Source of the DNA: Basidiobolus meristosporus CBS 931.73
Lineage: Eukaryota; Basidiobolomycota; Basidiobolomycetes; Basidiobolales; Basidiobolaceae
Length of the DNA: 51,367 nucleotides
Reading direction: 5' to 3'
Assembly (NCBI GenBank): GCA_002104905.1
Contig: MCFE01000630.1
Span: 1 to 51,367, forward strand
Position 1 is the stretch's first letter. Each line of letters opens with the position of its first letter. Of the stretch, positions 42,489 to 51,367 are shown piece after piece. The notes under the pieces are model-generated. The model made no database searches. It was not told where the DNA came from and saw nothing but the letters and a program-made list of their open reading frames with translations. Made by a program: the position numbers and the translations under genes.

Positions 42489-42496
42489 TATTTATA
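42489..42496 (-). promoter_or_regulatory. TATA box of the secreted-protein gene
   Basis: TATAAATA on the minus strand, 93-100 bp upstream of the ATG at 42396. Confidence 0.6.
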
Positions 42497-43272
42497 TGGG
42501 AAGATAGGGGCCGCTGGTAGTGAGATCACAGGCATCAGAAAGAGTGGATTTCATATGGAACATCGAGCATATTCGGCCTCTATTGGTTTCAATGAAGCTC
42601 AGGTTGCACAGTGGACAATCTGTATGTCGTGTGGTGACACAGAAGTATGCGGAAGGCCTGCCATCCTGCAGATTATGGATTACTAAAATATGGATATCTG
42701 GGGATCACGAGAATTAATTATAAGTGATTCAAATAGATTCGAGCCCCGAAACTTGCTCCCTCAATTTGGTAAAGGAAGCGGTCGTATTTATTTTGGGATT
42801 TTAATGATTCCTTGATTGGCGATCAACACGCTCAATGTGATGAAAGTTACGCGTCGGATCAGGGTATCTATTATTGGCTCGGTGACACTCGATGAACGAG
42901 GGTTGTCTAAGAATACTCACTGTCAATCAGCTGGTTGAATCCCCTCCCCCACGGCAAGCTTCGCCTTTACTCCGGCAAGGGTCACTAAAAATAAGGGATC
43001 ACGAAAATAGTGACTCACTGGCTAAGATGTGCGGGCCAATCACTTTGGCCGAGCATGGTTCTCCGATACTATCCAACACTAATTAGGCGAAAGCCTTGGT
43101 GCTATATTTAGCGCAGGCTCATGGCGTTCCCAATCTAGCATCGAAGGTATTGCAATTAACCTAGCCCAGCGGGCTTGCATGATGTTTGGTTTATTGAGTC
43201 TAACTTGCGGATCATGAACATCATGGAATATGCAGCTGCATATTGTGTGAGGTAGCAGTGGGATGCCAGTGG
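42497..43272. other. intergenic
   Basis: It lies between the secreted-protein promoter and the 3' end of the methyltransferase gene. Short frames only. A GATTCGAGCCCC string (42732) resembles a Pol III B box but no tRNA fold or A box accompanies it. Confidence 0.4.
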
Positions 43273-44365
43273 TTATTCCTTGACGGGTTTCACGTATTTT
43301 CGGGGGATGCCAACAAAATAATTCACGCCGAGCAAACCGAACGGCAAGCATTGGATCTCGCCATACTCCCACTCGAATTCAATCGACGAGCTTTGCTCTG
43401 TTGCCTTTTTGGCCATTGCCAGTAATTCTTCCGAGGTGTACGTTCGCAGACAGGACACAACTCCGTCCCATACAATGGTTAGAGGGACGACAGGTAGCAC
43501 AAAGGTGTAAAAGAATCTAATCGTGGTCATATGGGGGAATAGAACAGTCGTGCTGGCTAGTAAGATGAACAGCGGCAATAGGAAAACCACCCCCAGGATG
43601 CTTCGCCAATTACGAAACGACATTTCCGCTATCAAAATCCCGTTGTAGGTTTCACTCTCCTCGTCCTCTTCAAACCTGATGCTGGTCAGCAGGTTTCGCA
43701 ACATCTCTTCGGCAAGCTCGGGTCGGAAATGGTGAAATGACCCAAAACAGGTATATAGTACGTTTTCGTTGGGAAGAACTGGTCGAAGTCCAGCGCCCCA
43801 CTGGGTAGGACTCGAGGTGATTTGGTTCAGGGTCTCGCGGGTGAGACTCAAGGCGTCTACTGGATGCAAGCAATACATTACATTGTTCTCTTTCTTATTG
43901 ACGTGTTCTATGACGCTGAAATTGGGATACAGATCTAAAAAGTCAGAGTGAATTTCTGCGTAGACCAAATTGGAGCTAAACCATACAATTACCGGTCAGG
44001 ATAAAATTGACGTCAATGTCAAGCTTCTTTTCCATACTCCGGGCTAGTTTAATCGTTGGCCCGCCTCCACCTGAGCACAAATCACATACTGTGGTGGCTC
44101 TTAGTAGCTCAAGAGTTTTCACCAATGTTGGAAAAATCGCAGCATAGGGCGCGGTATATAGAGGCTTTAGTATACTTGGCAGAGGGGGATCAAATCTCCA
44201 CACCGCCATCAGAAGAAGTGTTACTTGGTCACGAATAAGATCAGGAAACCATGATTTTTCGTGCCATTCGAATAGGTGGACTCGGGGGATTCGCATTTTC
44301 GCAGAGAAGGTTGCTGTTTTTCCAAGGCTTCCGGGATATTTGTATGTGCTTTGCAAATCCGACAT
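43273..44365 (-). CDS. membrane-associated methyltransferase-like protein (2 exons)
   Basis: Exon 1 is 43993-44365 and exon 2 is 43273-43934; one 58-nt intron (GTAATT..TTTTTAG). Joining gives 344 residues and restores 'LTDLYPNFSVIE' across the junction. The SAM-binding motif is 'TVCDLCSGGGGPTIKLA', followed by the DLYPN acidic loop, 'PVDAL' and 'LYTCFGSFHHFRP'. Two hydrophobic segments follow, 'ILGVVFLLPLFILLAS' and 'FVLPVVPLTIVWDGVVSCLR', the second being the conserved 'P.vPl.i.wDG.vSclR' block of this fungal family. These proteins are class I methyltransferase-like with a membrane-attached C-terminal half; substrates are not known. The start is uncertain: ATG at 44365, or 69 nt downstream at 'MRIPRVHLFEW', where family similarity begins. 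Confidence 0.8.
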
Positions 44366-45879
44366 GTGAGCCGAGATACAAAGAAGCCTATTGGTGTGAT
44401 ATCCGTCTCAACCTCGAATGCGTGAGGTGGCTGTTTGAGAACTGGTCTACACTCATGAGACAAGTAAGGTAATTGGCACAAGGATTTCCCAGTTTCATAA
44501 GACATTCGTTCGATTTGTATATCAATCTAGGAGTGACTTGCCCCATCTACATATATTGCAGCCACATTTTTGACAGTTGCAATTGTAGCACACAAGAATG
44601 AAATGACTAGAACAGCTCCAGCATTCTTGAGCGCGTCGGCCATCCGCTGGGTTGCGGTCAGTATTCGGCCTCAGGTTTTGACTGTTCCTTGGGATGCAGG
44701 TTGGGCAGCTGTGTTCGGCAGCATGTATACTCTGGATTGAGCTAACTGACCACTGATGAGGATGATTGCGCTGTGCAGCCAGTGGGGTGCTGGATCATCC
44801 GGAGGCTGGACAGTCTGATTGGTGGTGATGTATATGGAATGCAGTCAGTGTAATCAGTTTTCCATTGGGAGCACCATGCATCTGATATGGAGGGGTTGCC
44901 TTAAGCGGCGCTGAATATTGAGGCAATATCGATTCATTTGATTACATGAGGTGTGGCAGTTAAGCAAGTCTCAGAAAAGCCCTGTTGATATTTAACAAGC
45001 TAATGTGCAGATTATTCCCCATTTGTTATGAGTCGCTTGCCTAGCCTTGTAAGTACATCAATCGCGCTGGGTGGCCAGTATCCAGGGTAATTTGGTACAA
45101 GCTAGTTCGGCTCTTGGTGTGGACAGTGCGGTTGGATTGTTGCGTAGCCGAGAACAGTTGCACGTATTGTCCTCTTGGTGACCGGAGGCAGAATATCCGC
45201 AGTTCCATTGGCAGATGTCAAGCTGTCAGGAGAGGTACTGGGCGGGGTGCAGGCGGCCCAACGTCAAGGGAGCCTATGCCAGCAGTGAAAGCAACTATAT
45301 GAAGCTGCTGCAGGCGGGCTGATATGGTAGCGGTGCTTTTTAATAGTATCCAAGTTGGGATTACTCATACAGGGTTACAATGGTCGTTGTCGTCCACAGA
45401 TGAGAATGACCAGTGGAGCCCATATTTAGCATAGCTCACGAATAAGATGAAGGTAACTCAGAGTATGCGGAGGCCAGAGATCAGTGAGCCGGCACTTGCC
45501 ATTGAAGGGTCCGCCCCGCTTGTCGCTACACACACTTTGCAGCTTAAGCATAAGAACTGAGTCATCGAGAAGTTCAACACGCACGGCCGACTCAGATATA
45601 CACCTCAAGCATTTATTGAGCAAGTTGATATAAACAGAGCAAAAGGCTAAATATATAGACAAAGCACAGGCTGGGGCAAGGTGGCAACGCAAAAGATTCG
45701 ACTGGAGCGATGGTGCACTGGTAGAATAAGTAGCAAAGCAAATGACAATATAAAGCTATACAAATCAAAGCCATCGTGCTATTGTCTCGGGACCATCAAA
45801 ATCCCAGGGATAGAGGCATCGGATATTTACAGATATTAGCTGTCCTTCGGGCTGGCCAAACGAGTTGGGAGTGGCACAT
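44366..45879. other. intergenic, no recognised gene
   Basis: 1.5 kb with short frames only. A minus-strand frame overlapping exon 1 of the methyltransferase (44221-44505) is open but lies in another register and is probably chance. Nothing repeated was seen. Confidence 0.4.
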
Positions 45880-46389
45880 TCACAAACAGAGAGAGTCTAC
45901 GTCCACATCGAGGTTCTCCTTTTGGCAATACGAGTTGATGTGGTCGCGATCCACCCAGAGATCGAACTTGATGTACTCCAGGAAGACTCTCTCCATTTCG
46001 TTGACCTCCAAAATATCCCAATACTTACTGACGACGTCGGCAACGTCCACGCACCAGAGTGCGGAATCTTCGTGGAATTTGGAGGCTAGCAGTATGGAAG
46101 CAAGGAAAATGCGATGCCCAGTAGTTGGTGTCCCAACAGCTTTGGATGGGAGGTAGTTACGAAGCCGGTCGACATAAATTAGCGCAACCAAGAGCACAGA
46201 AGTTTGTACCCCACAGTGCCGAATCACCCGTCTTACAAGACTGGGGAATGGTGGGCTGGCGGCATTCGCCGATGCGTCTTTCTCGCACTTGATTGCCGAG
46301 CTAACGCGCTCAATAGCAAAAGTGATCAGCGAATCGGGCACCGGTGGGAAGTCCGGCTTTGGCTGCTTGTTAAAGTTAAGGCCAATCAT
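45880..46389 (-). CDS. second small cyclin, PCL/Pho80-like
   Basis: A 169-residue single-exon protein, ATG at 46387-46389. One cyclin N-terminal box fills residues about 45-150: 'FPSLVRRVIRHCGVQTSVLL', 'VALIYVDRLRNYLPSKA', 'HRIFLASILLASKFHEDSAL', then 'VSKYWDILEVNEMERVFLEY' and 'FDLWVDRDHINSYC'. The pairing ALIYVDRL...FLASILLASKF is the Pcl1/Pcl2/Pas1 type, which partners Pho85-like kinases. The N-terminus is short and basic/proline-rich. It shares the overall plan, but little sequence, with the cyclin at 26402-26851, so the two are not a recent duplication. A TATA box lies 158-165 bp upstream. Confidence 0.82.
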   Translation of the reverse strand: MIGLNFNKQPKPDFPPVPDSLITFAIERVSSAIKCEKDASANAASPPFPSLVRRVIRHCGVQTSVLLVALIYVDRLRNYLPSKAVGTPTTGHRIFLASILLASKFHEDSALWCVDVADVVSKYWDILEVNEMERVFLEYIKFDLWVDRDHINSYCQKENLDVDVDSLCL

Positions 46390-46546
46390 TCTGGTTAGGA
46401 TTATGGAGGGTTAGGTTAAGTTGGTTTAAGATTTATGGTGGTTAGGGTATATGGACGTTGAAATGGCGATGGGCTTATTTCATGTCGAAAGGAAACTGTG
46501 CTGTTGGTTAGATACCGAATGGTGAGCCTGACGGACCAGTGTTCGC

Positions 46547-46554
46547 TATTTATA
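46547..46554 (-). promoter_or_regulatory. TATA box of the second cyclin gene
   Basis: TATAAATA (minus) in context GGGTATAAATAGCG, about 160 bp upstream of the ATG. Confidence 0.6.
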
Positions 46555-48239
46555 CCCACTGCGAGGGCGGTCCCTAGAGATCTGAGACTTGACCATTTAG
46601 CCGCGCCACCCGGCCGCCGTGGATAGCCAGAAATTTCATCATGACAGATAATTGAATGAGCGACAGGGTATCAGGCACATTGAGACAAAATTGATTGGAG
46701 TGCATAATGGTCTCCTCTAATTCAATGGTTTTGTTCATCTATCTGATGATGGCTCCCCACGGTAGGCTCCGTATTTATCTTCATTGCACAAAACATGTTC
46801 AAGGCCGGTTTGGGGGTTCTTCATATATCGTTGTCTGTGGTCATGGGAGAGCTCTGGGAATTCCACTGATCGACATAACACCTTTATATTGATCATAGGT
46901 TATGCAAGACATGCTGACTGGGATGCTTGCTAGAATGTCAGCCCAAGGATGCAAAGCAATAGTCATCAAGTTTGGCATTACTCGTGAGTTGAGACTAACT
47001 ATATGCGCGGCTAATGCTCATATATGCCCTGGCCTTATGCCATCTCTGATTGTGCCATCCATCCGTTTTTAAGATGTCCGGAGTTGTGACTGAGCATGCT
47101 TCGCTAAAGGCTCATTAGGGTTGCATAGAATCTCATTTAGACAACCAATAATACTTGGTGGTCAATTAATAGATTAAACGGGAGCTCATTGACAAATTTC
47201 TTTGCCTGGTTTGAATCCACAAAGTTGACTCGAGGTAACATAAATTTATTACCAACTACAAACAGCAAGCTTGAATCTATTGGTCGCCACCACTACAAAC
47301 TACATCGCTACTCTTAGAAATGATGGGCATTGTTGCAACTGATTACGTCAGTATTTAATAGCACACCTAGCGTGGATATAGTACTCTTTCTGTACAAATC
47401 AATGTCTTTTTGGATTGAACAACTTTATATATTATTATATTGGCTTTGCATATTTTAGAGATGTGTAATTTGTAGCAAAATAAACGCACAAGTCCTTATA
47501 GAACACTTAGGGTTAAATCTTCACTGGCTTTCTTGTAGAAGTACAAACATACATACATACAGTACATACTAGTATTTGACTATGTCACAGTAGGCAAAAA
47601 TCAAAACTCAAAGATATAAAAATATGGAATATAAATACAACCACAAATGAGAGAGAGTGGAGATAAGGGTAAGTCTTCAGTATGGGGAAGTCTCTATTAC
47701 AATATGTAGGCATATTGTCACTAAGGCTAAAATAAAGAAGTCAACTAAGAGTGGATTTTCTCAAGTAAATAATCCACCAAAATATTATGATTTTAGGACA
47801 GATTAGACTAAATGAGCACAAATTCTTTTTGGGAGAAGAGCAGGCTGTAGGGCTTTGAAGGAACTGTAAATTGCATACAACATTTGTCTACATAATGGTC
47901 ACTGCAACAAAGACCTGGAATCATGCTGTCAGGTATATGTTGCAAATGATCAGTTAACACCCAAATTATTTTTAAAGCTTAAGGCTCTGTTTAGCTTGCT
48001 GTTAAGCTGTGACTTACTTACTTTAGATCCAATCTACATGATATATTAAGTTCTTGTAATTATCCAAGGCGTCAAATGTAAATAGTATTACAAAACCTAT
48101 CTAAAGCCCACAAGCACTTTACACAGCTTCCTATGGCCCCTCTTGAGGTATTCTCAGCATTGGCCTCACAAGATTCCCCAAAAGTGAGTATAACAAATTT
48201 GAGCCCAATCAAACAGCTTGTGAATGAAATACAATACTT
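46555..48239. other. AT-rich subtelomeric stretch without genes
   Basis: From about 46900 the sequence is strongly AT-rich with short simple repeats (ATAC units at 47550-47566). No open frame of interest. It marks the transition from the gene block to subtelomeric repeats. Confidence 0.45.
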
Positions 48240-48494
48240 CTCCTTGTATAAATTGTGGTAAGAACTTTGAAGGTATTTGTAGTGATTGAGAGAGCAAGCA
48301 AATAATGTGAATTTTGTGTTATGATTTATTGAGTACAAATGTAGTACTTTTATTTCTAAATGGCCCTGGCAATCAAAGACCTCTGGAGTATGCTAGGATG
48401 GTACCAAGTTTTGTAAGAGTTTTGGAGATATTGGAAGTGACTCTGAGAACAAGTATATTATGTGGTTTTCACTTAATGATTTATTGAATGCGGA
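48240..48494 (-). repeat. two minus-strand copia LTR fragments
   Basis: 48408-48494 matches the 3' end of the copia LTR in reverse (TTTGTAAGAGTTTTGGAGATATTGGAAGTGA, compared with 19824-19855). 48245-48365 is a more diverged piece of the same LTR (GATTTATTGAGTACAAATGTAG). The first abuts a forward LTR, making a head-to-head pair. Confidence 0.6.
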
Positions 48495-48825
48495 AGTTAT
48501 AAAAATTTGTAAATCCAACCAAGTACCCACCTAACTTGGTCACTATCTTAGAGAATACTGACCAAATTCCTTGTTGGGATTTACTTAGATTATATTCACC
48601 AACACATCAGGTGCCCAGAGTATGATATTCTTGAAATTGTCCAAACAGCCCCAGACTTTGCACACATGTTTTTGGGACCCCCCTCAGCCTATTAAACATA
48701 TTGGTTATGCCAAAACTATGTAAAAATATAAATACTACTTTTACATTCAGTAAATCATTATGTGAAGACCACATAGTCTACTTATTCTCCCAATCACTTC
48801 CAACTACTCCAGGTCTCTTACAACA
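48495..48825 (+). repeat. copia LTR, forward copy
   Basis: About 330 bp matching 19822-20168 in the opposite orientation: starts near GTTATAAAAATTTG, contains AGAGAATACTGACC, CAAACAGCCCCAGACTTTGCACAC and the TATA-like AAATATAAATACTAC, and ends CTCTTACAACA. Confidence 0.75.
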
Positions 48826-48925
48826 GGTGACTGTCTCCCCCCCCCTAAGCAACAGTAGCACTGCTTCTTTGTTTCAGCCAAAATAAAGATTTCACCAGTT
48901 AGTGACTGTGTCCTCCCCCAACCCA
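48826..48925 (-). repeat. inverted copy of the telomere-linked border repeat
   Basis: The reverse complement contains GGGTTGGGGGAGGACACAG, then GTCACTAACTGGTGAAATC and TTTATTTT..AAACAAAGAAGC, matching the border repeats at 49722-51130. A second partial copy (CTTAGGGGGGGGG..GACAGTCACC) follows directly. It sits between the copia LTR end and the copia gag fragment, so the border repeat has inserted into a copia copy. Confidence 0.7.
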
Positions 48926-49115
48926 AAGCCAGCCAAGTTAACATAATTACTCTGCTGGGAGATGAGAAGGAATCTGTGGGCTTACTAACTACTGATGAGG
49001 ATGGCATAGTTACCATCCTGAGTAGCCTGATAGACAGGTTTCATGGCCTTGTATCAGCCCTAGAGTCCAGAACTGAAGATGTGACCTTAAATTATGTATA
49101 TTGCAGGTGTTGTAT
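48926..49115 (+). pseudogene. copia gag fragment
   Basis: The frame encodes 'TDEDGIVTILSSLIDRFHG' and 'LVSALESRTEDVTLNY', the same block as C1 gag at 19250-19350. The first part of gag is missing and homology stops at about 49115. Confidence 0.75.
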
Positions 49116-49721
49116 CCAAGAGAAAAGTGTGATAAAACTCTTGAATGAGTTAACTGAACCTAAGTGATAACTAAGTGCAGAATCTTAGAATTGTCAAGGG
49201 TGACAGAAATATTAGCAGAGAAGTTCTGGTCTAATATTGGTTTTGTATATAGTTGAGTTGGTTTGCTATACAGGCTAGGCTTGGTGTTCTTGGGAATACT
49301 AGATGTGCTAGGCTTGGGTGGAAACTAGAACAGAATTGTTGAATTCTTAATTTTGCTGAGGCACAATTTTAATTTTGTCAAGACACACACTACACCAAAA
49401 GGTTCAGTATTCTTTATTTATACTTTTCTGATTGCGTAGCATCAGTAAGCGCCAAGAGACTGGACTAATTGAAATCTGTTGCGGTGTTGATAGGTGCATA
49501 AGATAAATGAAAAATTGCATCATTAATCAGCTGATATCTTGGCAACTACTAAGTGGTTGGATACATCTCAGACTACTAATCCTTTGGAAAGGCTTAGCAG
49601 ATCAGTTGAGGATGTAATGACCACATGAAAATTGATCAGGTGTGACAGCTAAAAATAGCTTCTGAGAAGTGAGAAAATAAACCATAACAGGGATTAGATA
49701 TGTTTGGGTTAGGCAAAATCA
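49116..49721. other. subtelomeric spacer
   Basis: AT-rich, no gene and no homology noticed to the elements on either side. Confidence 0.4.
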
Positions 49722-49808
49722 GTTAGGGGGGAGGGGAGGGAAAGTCACCAAGTTGGTGAAATCTTTATTTGAGTCAAGAACTAATCAAAGTACAAATAAA
49801 GAAGCCAA
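49722..49808 (+). repeat. border repeat, copy 1
   Basis: Starts GTTAGGGGGGAGG, then GTCACCAAGTTGGTGAAATC and CTTTATTT..AAATAAAGAAGCCAA. The CTTTATTT/AAATAAAG ends can pair as a short hairpin. Confidence 0.7.
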
Positions 49809-49812
49809 TTAA

Positions 49813-50411
49813 GGGTTAGGGGGGAGGAAAGTCACCAAGTGGTGAAATCTTTATTTACTTATGACAAGTATCTAAAGAAGCCAAGTTAATCTGAAGTAAT
49901 TCCTAGAAAGCTAGGTCTGAGAGATATCTTCCTGGTAAGTCAGGTCTGAGAGTTGAGAAGCTGAGTGGTACTATATTTCCTAGTTAGCTAGGTCTGAGAG
50001 AGGTTTCCTGGAAAGCCAGGCCTGAGAAGTGAGAATCTGAATATATCTGAGCTAAGTTATACTGGTTTGCGGTAGCTGGATTGTGGCCGGAAAGGCCAGT
50101 AGACTGGGGGAACTGAGATGAATTTCTGGGCGATCACTGGCCAAACTTACTAGGCAAATCTGGCCATTAGCATTTCAAGGATTTCAGCCAATCAGAGCCT
50201 TTACTTTGCCCGATGGTTGATCAAGCCATCTCCCAATAAGCACACATCAATTTATTAATCAAATTTTTGCTGGATCCAGGATTTGAACCCACAACCATGG
50301 GTATGGAAGGGTTAGGGATAACCACAAGGCTAAGTGTTCTTGGTTAGGGGGGGGGATGATAATCACCACAGGGTGAAATCTTTATTTAAATAATAAATAA
50401 AGAAGCCAAGT
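49813..50411 (-). repeat. telomere-linked element, copy 1, with tRNA-like promoter
   Basis: A body of about 450 bp (49887-50341) is bordered by direct repeats at 49813-49886 and 50342-50411 that begin GGTTAGGGGG and end GAAGCCAAG. Read on the minus strand, the right side of the body carries Pol III-like boxes: A box TTAGCCTTGTGG (50322-50333) and B box GGGTTCAAATCC (50279-50290), 31 bp apart, as in a tRNA-derived SINE head. The body also contains four imperfect units of CTGAGAGNN..TTCCTGG..AGSYCAGG (49900-50040). A second copy lies 735 bp to the right. Confidence 0.7.
50279..50333 (-). promoter_or_regulatory. tRNA-like Pol III promoter (A and B boxes), copy 1
   Basis: B box GGGTTCAAATCC at 50279-50290 and A box TTAGCCTTGTGG at 50322-50333 on the minus strand. 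The acceptor ends do not pair and the T stem is poor, so this is tRNA-derived rather than a working tRNA gene. Confidence 0.6.
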
Positions 50412-50542
50412 TTGAATATGAATATTTGAGATGCAGTAAGCCTACAAGATAAACTTGGACTTTGCTGTATCCCAAATATCCTCAATATCAAAGTTTAAAG
50501 GAGAATGAAGCAAAACTGCTTGTTCACTGTAGTATTTCTTGA
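50412..50542. other. spacer between the two telomere-linked elements
   Basis: About 130 bp that differ from the element body; no feature seen. Confidence 0.4.
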
Positions 50543-51130
50543 GGGTTAGGGGGGGGGGGAGGAAAGTCACAAAGTGGTGAAATCTTTATTTACTTATTAC
50601 AAGTATCTAAAGAAGCCAAGTCAATCTGAAGTTATTCTTAGGAAGCTAGGTCTGAGAGATATCTTCCTGGTAAGCCAGGTCTGAGAGCTAAGAAGCTGAG
50701 TGGAACTATAATTCCTAGTTAGCTAGGTCTGAGAGAGGTTTCCTGGAAAGCCAGGCCTGAGAAGTGAGAATCTGAATATATCTGAGCTAAGTTATACTGG
50801 TTTGTGGTAGCTGAATTGTGGCCGGAATGGCCAGTAGACTGGGGGAACTGAGATGAATTTCTGGGTGATCACTGGCCAAATTTACTAGGCAAATCTGGCC
50901 AATTAGCATTTCAAGGATTTCAGCCAATCAGAGCCTTTACTTTGCCCAATGGTTGGTCAAGCCATCTCCCAATAAGCACACATCAATTTATTGATCAAAT
51001 TTTGTTGGATCCAGGATTTGAACCCACAACCATGGGTATGAAAGGGTTAGGGATAACCACAAGGCTAAGTGTTCTTGGTTAGGGGGGAGACAGTCACCAA
51101 CAGGTGAAATCTTTATTTCAGTTGAAACAC
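50543..51130 (-). repeat. telomere-linked element, copy 2, abutting the telomere
   Basis: The same layout as copy 1 and closely similar along its length: left border 50543-50621, body with the TCTGAGAG units, B box 51014-51025, A box 51057-51068, right border 51077-51130 starting GGTTAGGGGGG. The right border is cut after CTTTATTTCAGTTGAAACAC, where telomeric TTAGGG repeats begin directly. Confidence 0.7.
51014..51068 (-). promoter_or_regulatory. tRNA-like Pol III promoter, copy 2
   Basis: The same A and B box sequences and spacing as copy 1; flanking sequence differs only at a few bases. Confidence 0.6.
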
Positions 51131-51367
51131 TTAGGGTTAGGGTTAGGGTTAGGGTTAGGGTTAGGGTTAGGGTTAGGGTTAGGGTTAGGGTTAGGGTTAG
51201 GGTTAGGGTTAGGGTTAGGGTTAGGGTTAGGGTTAGGGTTAGGGTTAGGGTTAGGGTTAGGGTTAGGGTTAGGGTTAGGGTTAGGGTTAGGGTTAGGGTT
51301 AGGGTTAGGGTTAGGGTTAGGGTTAGGGTTAGGGTTAGGGTTAGGGTTAGGGTTAGGGTTAGGGTTA
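51131..51367 (+). repeat. telomere, (TTAGGG)n
   Basis: 39 perfect TTAGGG units plus TTA, continuing to the window end. G-rich strand reads toward the right, so this is the right end of the chromosome. Confidence 0.99.

Noticed and set aside
42700-42760. tRNA gene suggested by GATTCGAGCCCC
   Set aside because: No A box at the right distance and no cloverleaf pairing.
50269-50343. Functional tRNA gene in the subtelomeric element
   Set aside because: A and B boxes are present but acceptor and T stems do not pair; read as tRNA-derived promoter instead.
1-51367. CRISPR arrays, bacterial operons or plasmid features
   Set aside because: The sequence is a eukaryotic chromosome end; no regular spacer-repeat array is present.

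Overview
This window is one end of a fungal chromosome. The last 237 bases (51131-51367) are uninterrupted TTAGGG repeats running off the right edge. The genes are compact, with introns of about 53-75 nt that have GTRAGT-type donors. Protein content is fungal: a PTS2-tagged peroxisomal thiolase, a hexokinase family protein, two PCL/Pho80-like cyclins and a membrane-associated methyltransferase-like protein. The thiolase and hexokinase genes have no introns, which is more typical of early-diverging fungi (for example the Zoopagomycota/Kickxellomycotina type) than of rusts or mushrooms. That placement is inference; no rRNA or marker gene is present.

Layout. (1) 1-24036 is a transposon graveyard. 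It holds two inverted copies of one LTR family, a PIF/Harbinger-type transposase fused at about 3760 to a Tnp2 (CACTA/EnSpm) transposase gene that is itself split by a solo LTR, triplicated Tnp2-tail repeats, and a tandem of Ty1/copia elements on the minus strand (C1, C2, C3). C1 is split by a nearly complete 6.8-kb Ty3/gypsy element (10107-16878, 386-bp LTRs, TSD TAGTC). (2) 24037-46400 is the gene-bearing block: PCL-like cyclin (26402-26851, -), hexokinase family (29057-30409, -), TTP/TIS11-type tandem CCCH zinc-finger protein (32194-32974, +, three exons), MFSD1-like transporter (33695-35635, -, six exons), 3-ketoacyl-CoA thiolase (38352-39608, -), small secreted protein (41692-42396, -), methyltransferase-like protein (43273-44365, -, two exons) and a second PCL-like cyclin (45880-46389, -). 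Spacing is loose and the genes do not form an operon-like unit. (3) 46400-51130 is the subtelomere: AT-rich sequence, copia LTR fragments in both orientations, and a repeated element carrying a tRNA-like Pol III promoter and bordered by about 75-bp repeats that begin with telomere-like TTAGGGGGG. (4) Telomere.

The most notable signals are these. In the gypsy element, three catalytic acidic residues (one in RT, two in integrase) and several reading frames have been lost through changes that all fit CpG decay. The same element has an extra open frame after integrase. Two copia elements share one LTR in tandem. The telomere-proximal element has telomere-like borders. The hexokinase has lost conserved sugar-loop residues. 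The CCCH gene and the complete MFSD1-like and methyltransferase genes only appear once introns are removed. No ORF was recognised as a wholly new protein system.
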